Shown: one piece after another, positions 43,649 to 51,843 of the stretch
Position numbering within the stretch: the stretch's first letter is position 1
How the letters are laid out: each line of letters begins with the position of its first letter
Assembly (NCBI RefSeq): GCF_020165195.1
Contig: NZ_JAIUHR010000024.1
Location: forward strand, 44,114 to 108,113
Origin: Mesorhizobium sp. CA14
Lineage (GTDB): Bacteria > Pseudomonadota > Alphaproteobacteria > Rhizobiales > Rhizobiaceae
DNA: 64,000 nt
Reading direction: 5' to 3'
Program-made: the position numbers and the translations under genes
The notes under the pieces: model-generated
Seen by the model: only the letters and a program-made list of their open reading frames with translations
What the model was told of the DNA's origin: nothing
Database searches by the model: none

Positions 43649-43855
43649 GGACCTTTTGATAATTCTACTCTGGCGGCCGACTAGCGCGGTTTTCTGCGCT
43701 TTCGGTGCTCACGTACTTTAAGTACGCTCCGCTCCGGCCTTCGCCAGCCGAAGCCCTGATAAGCGTCTCCGCTCTATGAAGGCTACGGCCGGCGTAGGCC
43801 GGTTCTCGAAAACCACGCTATTCGACTCACCAGAGCGAATTCTGAAAAGGTCCTC
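43647..43855. repeat. palindromic element 1 (about 209 bp) between greA and waaC
   Basis: Imperfect terminal inverted repeats: GGACCTTTTGATAATTCTACTCTGG against CCAGAGCGAATTCTGAAAAGGTCC read in reverse. The internal core GCTTTCGGTGCTCACGTACTTTAAGTACGCTCCGCTCCGG is very similar to that at 53829-53870, although the ends differ. No coding capacity; both flanking genes end in it. Confidence 0.8.
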
Positions 43856-44828
43856 ACGCTGGCGCGTTTGATCTGAGCGCCAGCATGCGCTCAACCTCAG
43901 CCATTACTTCAGCCGGCGTCACCCTGCCGCCAGCAGGCGCAAGCAACGTCGATGCGAACGGCCCGCGCGGGCCGGTGAGACCGGGTTCCGTCGCCAAGAA
44001 GATGGCGACCGTCGGCAGGCCGAAGGCGCTGGCAAGATGGGTGAGGCCGGTATCGGCGCCGATGACCAGCGTCGAACGGCCGAGGATCGCGGCGATATCC
44101 GCGAGCGGCGATTTTGCAACCAGCACCGTCCCTGGCACGGCACCGGCAATGGCTTCCGCCACTTTGTTTTCCGCCTCGTTCGACCAGGTGGCAACCGGCG
44201 TGAATTGCCGGTCGGCCAGTCGGCGCGCGGTTTCGATCCAATCCTCGACCGGCCACTTCTTGTCCGCGCGGCTGGTGCCGTGCAGCAGGAAGGCGGTTTT
44301 GCCTTCAATGCCAGCCAGGCCGCCCGCCGGCGGCACGATACCGGAGTTGAGCGCCGACAAATCCGGCTGGTAGCCAAGCGCCAGCCCGAACAGCCGCCTG
44401 GTGCGTTCGATGGCGTGCAGGTCGCGCGGCACGGCGTATTTGCGTTGATAGAACAGCGTTGCCGAAGGCTCGCGGGCGCTCGCCCGGTCGAAGCCGGCAA
44501 TCGGCGCGCCGGCCTGGATGGCGACCAGGGCCGACTTCAACAGGCCTTGCGCGTCGATGACAAGGTCGTAGTTTCCCGCTCGCAGGGCCCGCCGCAGACT
44601 TGCCATCTCGCGCCAGGTTTGGCCGCCGAAAAGCCGCTTGCGCCAGCGCCGGATCACCACCTTGTGGATCACTCCGATGGCTGGATGTAGCGCCACTATC
44701 CCAGCAAAGGGTTCTTCCACGCACCAGTCGAAGCTGACATCGAGGCGATTGCGCACCGCGTCCTCGATGGCGGGAAACGTGTGAATGACATCGCCCATCG
44801 ACGATGTCTTGACGATAAGCACTTTCAT
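43854..44828 (-). CDS. waaC: LPS heptosyltransferase I (GT9)
   Basis: 324 residues: KVLIVKTSSMGDVIHTFPAI at the start, YDLVIDAQGLLKSALVA, RADKKWPVEDWIETAR, then GRSTLVIGADTGLTHLASAFGLPTVAIF with the ADP-heptose-binding DTGLTHL. It adds the first heptose to Kdo of lipid A. ATGA overlaps the end of waaF. Third gene of hldD-waaF-waaC. Confidence 0.92.
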   Translation of the reverse strand: MKVLIVKTSSMGDVIHTFPAIEDAVRNRLDVSFDWCVEEPFAGIVALHPAIGVIHKVVIRRWRKRLFGGQTWREMASLRRALRAGNYDLVIDAQGLLKSALVAIQAGAPIAGFDRASAREPSATLFYQRKYAVPRDLHAIERTRRLFGLALGYQPDLSALNSGIVPPAGGLAGIEGKTAFLLHGTSRADKKWPVEDWIETARRLADRQFTPVATWSNEAENKVAEAIAGAVPGTVLVAKSPLADIAAILGRSTLVIGADTGLTHLASAFGLPTVAIFLATEPGLTGPRGPFASTLLAPAGGRVTPAEVMAEVERMLALRSNAPA

Positions 44829-45832
44829 GCCGCTGCCGGAACGTTGAGCAAGCGGTCGGCCGCGGCCGCGACTCGAGCGACATCAAGAGTCTTGAGGCAG
44901 TTGAGATGCCCGAGCGGGCAGATCTTTTTATGGCAGGGCGAACAGGACAGATGCAGCCAGATCAGCTCGGAGCGCTCGCTGAGCGGCGGCGTGTTTTCCG
45001 GCGAGGTCGAACCATAGACGGCGACGATCGGCGTGCCGACGGCGGCGGCGACATGCATCAGCCCGCTGTCGTTCGAGACCGCAAGCTTTGCCGCCGCGAT
45101 TAGGTCGATGGCGTCCTCCAGCCGCGTCTTGCCGGCAAGGTCGACGGCGCCTGGGGCAAGGGCTGCGATCTCGCCCGTCACGTCGGCATCGTTCTTCGAG
45201 CCGAGCAGCGCGACGCCCAAGCCCTTGGCCATCATGTCCCGTGCAAGCCCGGCATAATGATCGCTCGGCCAGCGTTTTGCCGGGCCGAATTCGGCGCCGG
45301 GCATGAGCGCCACGAATTTGCGGCCGGTCAGCCCGAAGCGCGCCAGCAGATCGGCCTGGTTAGCCTCGTCGACGGCAAGTCTCGGCGCGCGAAAGGTGCC
45401 GCCGCGCGCGAGGCCGAAATAGGCGCGCGCCGTGCGCCGTTTCAGCGTTTCGGGCAGCGGCACGATGTCGGTCAGCAGGCCGTAGCGCATTTCGCGCAAA
45501 TTGCCGACGCGGTGCGGGATGCGGGCAAAGAACGGGATCAAGGCCGATTTCCAGCTTCCCGGCAGCACATAGGCCATGTCGTAGCGGCCGCGCAGCAGGC
45601 GGCCGAAGCGCCTGCGGCTGCGGAATTCGAGGGCTCCCGGCATCAACGGAAAGTCGATCTGGCTGCGGATCTCGGGCATGCGCTTGACCAGCGGGGCCGC
45701 CCATGCCGGCGCCAGCACGTCGATGGCCGCATTCGGATGTTTTTCCTTCAGCGCCGCAAACAGGCACTGCGCCATGACCATGTCGCCCACCCAGCGTGGG
45801 CCGATCACGAGGATCGTTGGGCCTTCAGCCAT
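44825..45832 (-). CDS. waaF: LPS heptosyltransferase II (GT9)
   Basis: 335 residues: TILVIGPRWVGDMVMAQCLF, YDMAYVLPGSWKSALIPFFA, LMPGAEFGPAKRWPSDHYA, KLAVSNDSGLMHVAAAVGTP, and a Cys-rich ending (HLSCSPCHKKICPLGHLNCL) normal for WaaF. It adds the second heptose to the inner core. Its ATG lies 28 bases inside hldD (different frame), so translation is probably coupled. Confidence 0.93.
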   Translation of the reverse strand: MAEGPTILVIGPRWVGDMVMAQCLFAALKEKHPNAAIDVLAPAWAAPLVKRMPEIRSQIDFPLMPGALEFRSRRRFGRLLRGRYDMAYVLPGSWKSALIPFFARIPHRVGNLREMRYGLLTDIVPLPETLKRRTARAYFGLARGGTFRAPRLAVDEANQADLLARFGLTGRKFVALMPGAEFGPAKRWPSDHYAGLARDMMAKGLGVALLGSKNDADVTGEIAALAPGAVDLAGKTRLEDAIDLIAAAKLAVSNDSGLMHVAAAVGTPIVAVYGSTSPENTPPLSERSELIWLHLSCSPCHKKICPLGHLNCLKTLDVARVAAAADRLLNVPAAA

Positions 45833-46755
45833 TCGACATAGTCCCTGACGCCGGTTTCGACTGTGCGGAATTGGCCATTGTAGCCGGCCGCGCGCAAGCG
45901 GGACATATCAGCCTGCGTGAAACTCTGGTAGCTGCCCTTGAGGTGATCGGGAAAGGGGATGAATTCGATCTCGCCCTTGCCCAGCGTGTCGATCACCGTC
46001 TCGGCGATCGCCCGGAACGGCTGGGCGCGGCCGGTGCCGCAGTTGAAGATGCCGCTCAAGCCGCGTTTCCACAGCCACAGATTCACCTCGGCGACGTCGC
46101 CGACATGGATGAAGTCGCGGCTCTGCTCGCCTGGACCGAAGTCGCCATAGGCGCCGAACAGCTTCGGATTTTCGCCGCGCTCGACCTGGTTGAAGAGATG
46201 AAAGGCAACGGAGGCCATGGCGCCCTTATGCGCCTCGCGCGGGCCGTAGACGTTGAAATAGCGCAGGCCGGCGACCTGCGAATGATCGGTGTCGAAGACG
46301 GTGCGGCGGACATAGTCGTCGAACAGCTTCTTCGAATAGGCATAGACGTTGAGCGGCCGCTCGAAGTCCGGCTCCTCGCGAAACTCGCTGCCGCCGCCAT
46401 AGACCGAAGCCGACGACGCATAGAGGAAGGGCACGCGCAGCTTCAGGCAGGCATGCAGCAGCCGCTTCGAATAGGCGTAGTTCACCTCCATCATGAACTT
46501 GCCGTTCCACTCGGTGGTGGTCGAGCAGGCGCCTTGATGGAACACAGCCTCGATGCGGCCGAGCGCGCCGTCCTCGAGCCGGGCGAGAAATTCGTCCTTG
46601 TCGAGATAGTCGGCGATGCGCAGGTCGGCGAGGTTGGCGATCTTGTGGCCGTCGGTGAGATCGTCGACGACGACGATGTTATCATGGCCCTCGGCATTGA
46701 GAGCGGCGACGATGTTGGAGCCGATCATGCCGGCGCCGCCCGTGACGATGATCAT
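45805..46755 (-). CDS. hldD: ADP-L-glycero-D-manno-heptose 6-epimerase
   Basis: 316 residues, SDR fold: IIVTGGAGMIGSNIVAALN, the HQGACSTTTEWNGK active-site region, FLYASSASVYGGG, YAYSKKLFDDYVRR (the Y-x3-K pair) and GLRYFNVYGPREAHKG. It makes ADP-L,D-heptose, the donor for WaaC/WaaF. First gene of the minus-strand LPS cluster. It faces away from the hldE-gmhA-gmhB set 1.6 kb on. Confidence 0.95.
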   Translation of the reverse strand: MIIVTGGAGMIGSNIVAALNAEGHDNIVVVDDLTDGHKIANLADLRIADYLDKDEFLARLEDGALGRIEAVFHQGACSTTTEWNGKFMMEVNYAYSKRLLHACLKLRVPFLYASSASVYGGGSEFREEPDFERPLNVYAYSKKLFDDYVRRTVFDTDHSQVAGLRYFNVYGPREAHKGAMASVAFHLFNQVERGENPKLFGAYGDFGPGEQSRDFIHVGDVAEVNLWLWKRGLSGIFNCGTGRAQPFRAIAETVIDTLGKGEIEFIPFPDHLKGSYQSFTQADMSRLRAAGYNGQFRTVETGVRDYVEWLKAQRSS

Positions 46756-46896
46756 GAAGGCCTCTGCTGCTTGCGATTCCGGCTCTTATAGGGGAGGCCA
46801 GTCGGGCTGTCGACAAAGCAGGCATCGTCCCGTCTTAGGTCGTTGAGCTTGTCTATTTCGTCTGTTTTGCCTATTTTGTACAAGATGGAGGACTTC

Positions 46897-47133
46897 ATGA
46901 AGCAATACCCGTCTACTGATCTGAAACAAAATCTCGGTGACGTGCTTGCGGCCGCGAGCCAGCAGCCTGTCTCCATTACCCGTCACAACAAGCCGAGATA
47001 TGTCCTAATGAGCATCGAGGCCTACGAGGCTCGCTTTGCCAACGACAGCCGTCGCGCTTACGCTGCCAAGGATGCTCCGTCAGACCATGTCGAGATGCTT
47101 GAGGAGTACGCTGCGGAGTTGGATCGTGATTAA
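46897..47133 (+). CDS. Phd/YefM-family antitoxin
   Basis: 78 residues: MKQYPSTDLKQNLGDVLAAA, QQPVSITRHNKPRYVLMSIEAYEA and a C-terminal DHVEMLEEYAAELDRD helix. The N-terminal half is the DNA-binding Phd fold, the C-terminal helix neutralises the toxin. Start at 46897 with GGAGG; the alternative MEDF start 12 bases upstream is weaker. An AT-rich promoter region with repeated TCTATTTCG / TCTGTTTTGCC / TATTTTGTAC blocks precedes it, likely the operator. The toxin GTG overlaps the end by eight bases. Confidence 0.82.
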   Translation: MKQYPSTDLKQNLGDVLAAASQQPVSITRHNKPRYVLMSIEAYEARFANDSRRAYAAKDAPSDHVEMLEEYAAELDRD

Positions 47134-47539
47134 GCCGGTTGCCGCCGACGTCTGGCGATATCCATATCTTTGGTATCGGCAGCATGGAGACGGCGAGACC
47201 GAAGGCCGCAAGAGACGGCCCGTTGCCTTCGTGGCCGTCCTTCCCGGGAAAGCCGGCGGCACGAACCTCTTCATCCTCGCAATCACCTCTACGCAACCGG
47301 GTCGCGATCGTGTTGCCGTTTCCGTTCCGGAAATCGAACGCCGCCGCGCCGGCCTTGACCCTATTCCTCTTTGGGTCATAGTCGACGAATACAATCACGA
47401 TATCCTGGAATCGTCAGCCTATTTCGAGCCGGGCGCGCGCATCGGCGCGTTCAGTCCGTCATTCCACAAGAAAGTCATGGCTGCTTTCATTGCGGTTGTC
47501 CGCACAGGCCAATCCAAAGCCGTCCCGCGTGCGGACTGA
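47126..47539 (+). CDS. putative toxin partner of the Phd antitoxin, family unassigned
   Basis: 137 residues from a GTG inside the end of the antitoxin gene. Visible features: RRPVAFVAVLPGKAGG, NLFILAITSTQPGRDRVAVSVPE, LDPIPLWVIVDEYNHDILESSAYF and GARIGAFSPSFHKKVM. The RPVAFVAV...ITS pattern vaguely recalls the MazF/PemK barrel (RPVLVVS..ITS), but no definite family is claimed. Overlap with an antitoxin gene is the main argument for a toxin role. Confidence 0.62.
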   Translation: MIKPVAADVWRYPYLWYRQHGDGETEGRKRRPVAFVAVLPGKAGGTNLFILAITSTQPGRDRVAVSVPEIERRRAGLDPIPLWVIVDEYNHDILESSAYFEPGARIGAFSPSFHKKVMAAFIAVVRTGQSKAVPRAD

Positions 47540-47568
47540 ACAGGCTGCGACCGGATCATGAGGGACAA

Positions 47569-48201
47569 ATGCCGTCGACCGAACTGCTCATCGCTTTTTT
47601 CGCCACCACCGCGGTCTTCGCCTATATTCCTGGCCCCGCCATGCTCTACGCCGCTGCGCAGACGATGGCGCGCGGGCGCTGGTCGGGGCTGACGGCGGCT
47701 CTCGGCATCCATCTCGGCGGCTATGTGCATGTCTTTGCCGCCGCTGCCGGCCTGTCCGTCCTGTTTCACGCGGTGCCGCCGCTCTATCTTGCGGTCAAGC
47801 TCGTCGGCGCGCTCTATCTGATCTGGCTCGGCGTTTTGATGTTCCGCAAACGGACGAACGGCGATATGGCTCTGCCCGCCATCGAACGGAAATCGGCCCG
47901 TCGCGCCTTTTTCGAAAGCGTCACCGTCGAGGTGCTCAATCCGAAGACGGCGATCTTCTTCATGGCGTTCCTGCCGCAATTCATCGATGCCTCGGCGGCG
48001 CTGCCGGTCTGGCTGCAATTCGTGGTGCTAGGAACTATCGTCAATCTGATGTTCTCCTCGGCGGACATCGTTTGCGTTTTCCTTGCCGGCGCGATGATCG
48101 CGCGATTGCGGCGTTCGGGACGCGCCCAGCGGCTAATGCGACGCGCGGGCGGCGCCGTGCTGGTCGGCCTCGGCGTCCATGTCGCCCTGCAGAAGAGCTG
48201 A
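47569..48201 (+). CDS. LysE-family translocator
   Basis: 210 residues, six hydrophobic helices: FFATTAVFAYIPGPAMLYAAAQ (family PGP motif), GGYVHVFAAAAGLSVLF, LVGALYLIWLGVLMFRK, TVEVLNPKTAIFFMAFLPQF (NPK motif). Members export basic amino acids, homoserine or threonine. It lies 29 bases after the toxin gene with a GAGGG box, possibly sharing its transcript. Confidence 0.92.
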   Translation: MPSTELLIAFFATTAVFAYIPGPAMLYAAAQTMARGRWSGLTAALGIHLGGYVHVFAAAAGLSVLFHAVPPLYLAVKLVGALYLIWLGVLMFRKRTNGDMALPAIERKSARRAFFESVTVEVLNPKTAIFFMAFLPQFIDASAALPVWLQFVVLGTIVNLMFSSADIVCVFLAGAMIARLRRSGRAQRLMRRAGGAVLVGLGVHVALQKS

Positions 48202-48356
48202 TCGCCCAGCCGGCTTCGGCTTGCGGTCCGCACCCGGCCTTGCCGTTGCACTCGCCCGAATTGCGGTATATCGGCATCGCTTTAAGCGACCCGCGCCACA
48301 ATTCCGGCGCTGAAACCTAATCAAGTCCGGCCTTCTTCAGGCATGCCTCGAGTGAG

Positions 48357-49841
48357 ATGATCAAGCACAATCCGCCCTCTCCGGAACCTTTGCATCGCAC
48401 CATCGCCCGGTTCGGCAACGTTTCCGTACTGATTGTGGGCGATTTCATCCTCGACCGTTTCGTCAGCGGCGTGATCGAACGCATCTCGCCGGAAGCCCCA
48501 ATACCCGTGCTACATGGCAAGGGCGAGACGTTGAATATCGGCGGCGCCGGCAATGTCGTCTCCAACATCGTTTCGCTGGGCGGGGCCGCGATCCCGGTGT
48601 CGGTGATCGGTGCCGACCAGGCCGGCGACAATCTGATGCGCATGCTCGGCGAAATCGGCGTCGACACCGACGGCCTCCTGCAGCGCCAGGACCGCATGAC
48701 CTCATCGAAAAGCCGCTTCAGCGCCCTCAACCAGCAGGTGCTGCGGTTTGACGAGGAAGAGATCAAGCCGCTCACCTCCGCTGAGCGGGCGAAGCTCATC
48801 GATCACTTCCAGGCTGCGCTTGGCCGCGCCGACATTGTCATCCTCTCCGATTACGGCAAGGGCATCCTGCTCGACGGCGTCGCCGGCGAGCTGATCGCGA
48901 TCTGCCGCGATGCCGGCAAGCCGGTGCTGGTCGATCCGAAGGGGCGCGATTACGCGCGCTATGCAGGCGCCACGGCGGTGACGCCGAACCGCAAGGAACT
49001 TGGCGAGGCGGTCGGACGCAAGGTGTTCGGCGACGACGAGATCGTGACCGCGGCGCGCGACCTGATCGCCACGCATGATTTCGAGTTCATCGTTGCCACG
49101 CGCAGCGAGAAGGGCATGAGCGTGGTCTCCGCCGAGGATGCCCGCCACATCTCCACCCAGGCGCGCGAAGTGTTCGACGTTTCCGGCGCCGGCGATACGG
49201 TCATCGCAAGCTTCGCGCTGTCGCTCGCCGCCGGCGCCGACCGGGTGCATGCCGCCGTCATTGCCAACGCGGCCGGCGGCGTCGTGGTCGGCAAGCGCGG
49301 CACGGCACGGCTCAATGTCGAGGAATTGTCCGGCGCGCTGTTCCGTTCGCACGGCCCGACGACCCATACCGATGCCATTCTCGACGCCAATGCGGCGGCC
49401 CGGATGGTCGCGGCGTGGAAGGAGGAGGGGCTGACCGTCGGCTTCACCAATGGCTGCTTCGACATCCTGCATGCCGGCCATGTCAGCCTGCTGCATGCCG
49501 CGCGCAGTCAGTGCGACAGGCTGGTGCTCGGCCTCAACAGCGACGCCTCGGTGCACCGGCTGAAAGGGCCGGGGCGCCCGGTCAACAATCAGCATGATCG
49601 CGCCTGCGTGCTGGCAGCACTTGCCTCGGTCGATGCCGTCGTCGTCTTCGAGGAAGATACGCCGCTCAAGCTCATCGAGGCGCTTTTGCCGGACATTCTG
49701 GTCAAGGGTGCGGATTACACGATCGAGACCGTGGTCGGCGCCGACGTGGTGCAGAAGGCGGGCGGGCGCGTGGTGCTGGTCGACCTCGTCGCCGGCAAGA
49801 GCACGACGAACACGATCGGCAAGCTGCGTGCCGCAAACTGA
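48357..49841 (+). CDS. hldE: bifunctional heptose 7-phosphate kinase / heptose 1-phosphate adenylyltransferase
   Basis: 494 residues. Kinase domain (residues about 20-335): VLIVGDFILDRFVSGVIERISPEAP, LNIGGAGNVVSN, VFDVSGAGDTVIA with the catalytic Asp. Adenylyltransferase domain (about 360-494): VGFTNGCFDILHAGHVSLLHAA, with the nucleotidyltransferase H-x-G-H, and VKGADY. It makes ADP-D,D-heptose after GmhB. First gene of hldE-gmhA-gmhB, 7 bases between hldE and gmhA. Confidence 0.96.
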   Translation: MIKHNPPSPEPLHRTIARFGNVSVLIVGDFILDRFVSGVIERISPEAPIPVLHGKGETLNIGGAGNVVSNIVSLGGAAIPVSVIGADQAGDNLMRMLGEIGVDTDGLLQRQDRMTSSKSRFSALNQQVLRFDEEEIKPLTSAERAKLIDHFQAALGRADIVILSDYGKGILLDGVAGELIAICRDAGKPVLVDPKGRDYARYAGATAVTPNRKELGEAVGRKVFGDDEIVTAARDLIATHDFEFIVATRSEKGMSVVSAEDARHISTQAREVFDVSGAGDTVIASFALSLAAGADRVHAAVIANAAGGVVVGKRGTARLNVEELSGALFRSHGPTTHTDAILDANAAARMVAAWKEEGLTVGFTNGCFDILHAGHVSLLHAARSQCDRLVLGLNSDASVHRLKGPGRPVNNQHDRACVLAALASVDAVVVFEEDTPLKLIEALLPDILVKGADYTIETVVGADVVQKAGGRVVLVDLVAGKSTTNTIGKLRAAN

Positions 49842-49848
49842 GGGTCTC

Positions 49849-50421
49849 ATGTCCGATTTGAACGACTACCTGGTCCGCTCCGCGGCGGCGATCTCGGCGA
49901 TGGTCGAGCGCGATCTCACCGGCGAGATGGAACGCGCCGTGAGCACCGTGGTGACGGCGCTCTCGCAAGGCAAGGCGCTGCTGATCTGCGGCAATGGCGG
50001 CTCGGCCAGCGATGCCATCCACATCGCCGGCGAGCTGGTCGGCCGCTTCCTGAAGGAACGCAAGGCCTACAACGTCATCGCGCTGCCGGCCAACGCCGCG
50101 GTGCTGACCGCCTGGGGCAACGACTACGGCTTCGACACCGTGTTCTCGCGCCAGGTCGAGGCGCATGGATCGGAAGGCGCGGTGCTGCTCGCCATTTCCA
50201 CCAGCGGCAATTCGCCGAGCATCCTTGCCGCCGCCGAGCAGGCGCGGGCGATGGGGATGACGGTTATCAGCCTCACCGGCGAGACCGGCGGCAAGCTCAA
50301 GCCGCTGACCGACATCCTGCTCAACGTGCCGTCGACTTCGACGCCGATCATCCAGCAGGGGCATCTGTGCCTCTATCACCATCTGTGCGAGGCGGTCGAA
50401 GCGCGTCTCAGCAATGGCTGA
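49849..50421 (+). CDS. gmhA: sedoheptulose 7-phosphate isomerase
   Basis: 190 residues: ALLICGNGGSASDAIHIAGELVGRF, NDYGFDTVFSRQVEAHG, LLAISTSGNSPSILAAAEQA and IIQQGHLCLYHHLCEAVE with zinc-binding His/Gln. First step of the ADP-heptose pathway. Start fixed by GAGGG 6 bases upstream; overlaps gmhB by eight bases. Confidence 0.96.
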   Translation: MSDLNDYLVRSAAAISAMVERDLTGEMERAVSTVVTALSQGKALLICGNGGSASDAIHIAGELVGRFLKERKAYNVIALPANAAVLTAWGNDYGFDTVFSRQVEAHGSEGAVLLAISTSGNSPSILAAAEQARAMGMTVISLTGETGGKLKPLTDILLNVPSTSTPIIQQGHLCLYHHLCEAVEARLSNG

Positions 50422-51043
50422 AAACGAAAGCTTTCCGCTGGCCGAGCCGGGCCTTTGGGTCGAGCGGACCACCGCCACGAGCTTTCCGGCCGACGGGCCG
50501 GCGCTGTTCCTCGATCGCGACGGCACGATCAATGTCGATACCGGCTATCCAGACGATCCGGCGGCCATGGTGCTGCGCGACGGCATCGCGCCGGTCATCG
50601 AGGCTGCGAACCAGCGCGGCGTTCCGGTCGTTGTCGTCACCAACCAATCAGGCATCGCGCGCGGCTATTTCGGCTGGGACGCGTTTGCGCGGGTGAACGG
50701 GCGCGTGCTCAAGCTGCTGGCTGAGCAAAACGCGTTTGTCGACATGGTGCTGGCCTGCGCCTATCACGAAGCCGGTTCAGGTCCTCTCGCCATTGCCGAT
50801 CACCCGATGCGCAAGCCCAATCCGGGCATGCTGCTGGAGGCGGGCCGCGGCCTCGGCCTCGACCTGAAGCGATCGCTGATCATCGGCGACAAGCCGGCCG
50901 ACGTGGAAGCCGGTCGGCGCGCCGGCCTCATACGTGGCTGGCTCGTCGACGGCGAAGCCTCGACGATAAGCGGGTTTTCGGTTTCGCCGTTGCGCGACGC
51001 CACGGACCTTGAGGGACTGCTTGCCGCGATACGGTCGCTCTGA
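50414..51043 (+). CDS. gmhB: D-glycero-D-manno-heptose 1,7-bisphosphate 7-phosphatase
   Basis: 209 residues of the HAD superfamily: ALFLDRDGTINVDTGY (catalytic DxDGT), VVVTNQSGIARGYFGW, a short insert with CAYHEAG, MRKPNPGMLLEAG and SLIIGDKPADVEAGRRAG. The usual zinc-binding Cys cluster of GmhB looks reduced (one Cys pattern C-A-Y-H rather than the full CxHxnCxC), so metal binding may differ. Last gene of the LPS heptose operon. Confidence 0.9.
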   Translation: MAENESFPLAEPGLWVERTTATSFPADGPALFLDRDGTINVDTGYPDDPAAMVLRDGIAPVIEAANQRGVPVVVVTNQSGIARGYFGWDAFARVNGRVLKLLAEQNAFVDMVLACAYHEAGSGPLAIADHPMRKPNPGMLLEAGRGLGLDLKRSLIIGDKPADVEAGRRAGLIRGWLVDGEASTISGFSVSPLRDATDLEGLLAAIRSL

Positions 51044-51104
51044 TCGCGGATTGATTCAAAACCAGCCCTTTGTTTGCGCAAGCGAATTTCCGGAAGCCGG
51101 CACA

Positions 51105-51581
51105 TTAAGTTGGAAAAGCCACCAGCCCTTCGTCCTTGACCCGGCGGATCGTCAAGGCGGTGCGTACCGTGTCCACATTCGGGGCCGACGCCAGTTCCTC
51201 GATGACGAAGGTCTGGAAGGTGCCGAGGTCGCTCGCCACACAATGCAGCAGGAAATCGGATTCGCCCGAAACCATCCAGGCGTCGCGCACGATGGGCCAG
51301 CCGCGCGTGCGTTCGGCGAAGGTCTTCAGCTCAGCATCGGCCTGATGATGCAGGCCGATCAGGCAGAAGGCGACGACATCCATGCCGAGCGCAGGCGCAT
51401 TCAGCAGCGCGCGGTAACCGCGGATGATGCCGGCCTCTTCCAGCCGCCTGACACGGCGCAGGCAGGGCGGCGCCGAAATGCCGACCCGGTTGGACAGCTC
51501 GACATTGGTCATGCGGCCGTCGCCCTGCAGTTCGCGCAGGATCTTCCAGTCGATGGCGTCGAGATCGGCTTTGAGCGGCAT
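51105..51581 (-). CDS. Lrp/AsnC-family transcriptional regulator
   Basis: 158 residues: LDAIDWKILRELQGDGRMTNVELSNRVGISAPPCLRRVRRLEEAGIIRGY is the N-terminal helix-turn-helix, followed by an RAM ligand domain (VVAFCLIGLHHQADAEL, WMVSGESDFLLHCVASDLGTF). Feast/famine-type amino-acid-responsive control is expected. Start at 51581 fits the family N-terminus. Divergent from trxB; the 260-base gap could hold its operator. Confidence 0.92.
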   Translation of the reverse strand: MPLKADLDAIDWKILRELQGDGRMTNVELSNRVGISAPPCLRRVRRLEEAGIIRGYRALLNAPALGMDVVAFCLIGLHHQADAELKTFAERTRGWPIVRDAWMVSGESDFLLHCVASDLGTFQTFVIEELASAPNVDTVRTALTIRRVKDEGLVAFPT

Positions 51582-51843
51582 AGACGGCTTTCGCGCAAGA
51601 ATCTTTCGTGATTTTGTAATTTGGTTTCGCCTGGGAGGCCATCCCTTTGCGATGATTTTCTCCTTATTTTGATGCCTCGGAGCCACACCTCTGGGTGACA
51701 CGCGTTGGTGACGGGCGGCGATATGGCCCGACATGCAGTGGACGAAGCTTTCCGGGGACGAAGGCCAACTTGCCTTGCTGGTCCCACGGGCAACACTTAC
51801 ATTACGCGCGACAAACCACGGCTGCGCGCCGCAGGGGACTTTC

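Noticed and set aside
46756..47539. Doc- or RelE-type toxin for the Phd antitoxin
   Set aside because: The partner lacks the Doc HxFxDxNKR motif and the RelE/YoeB length and pattern; left unassigned.
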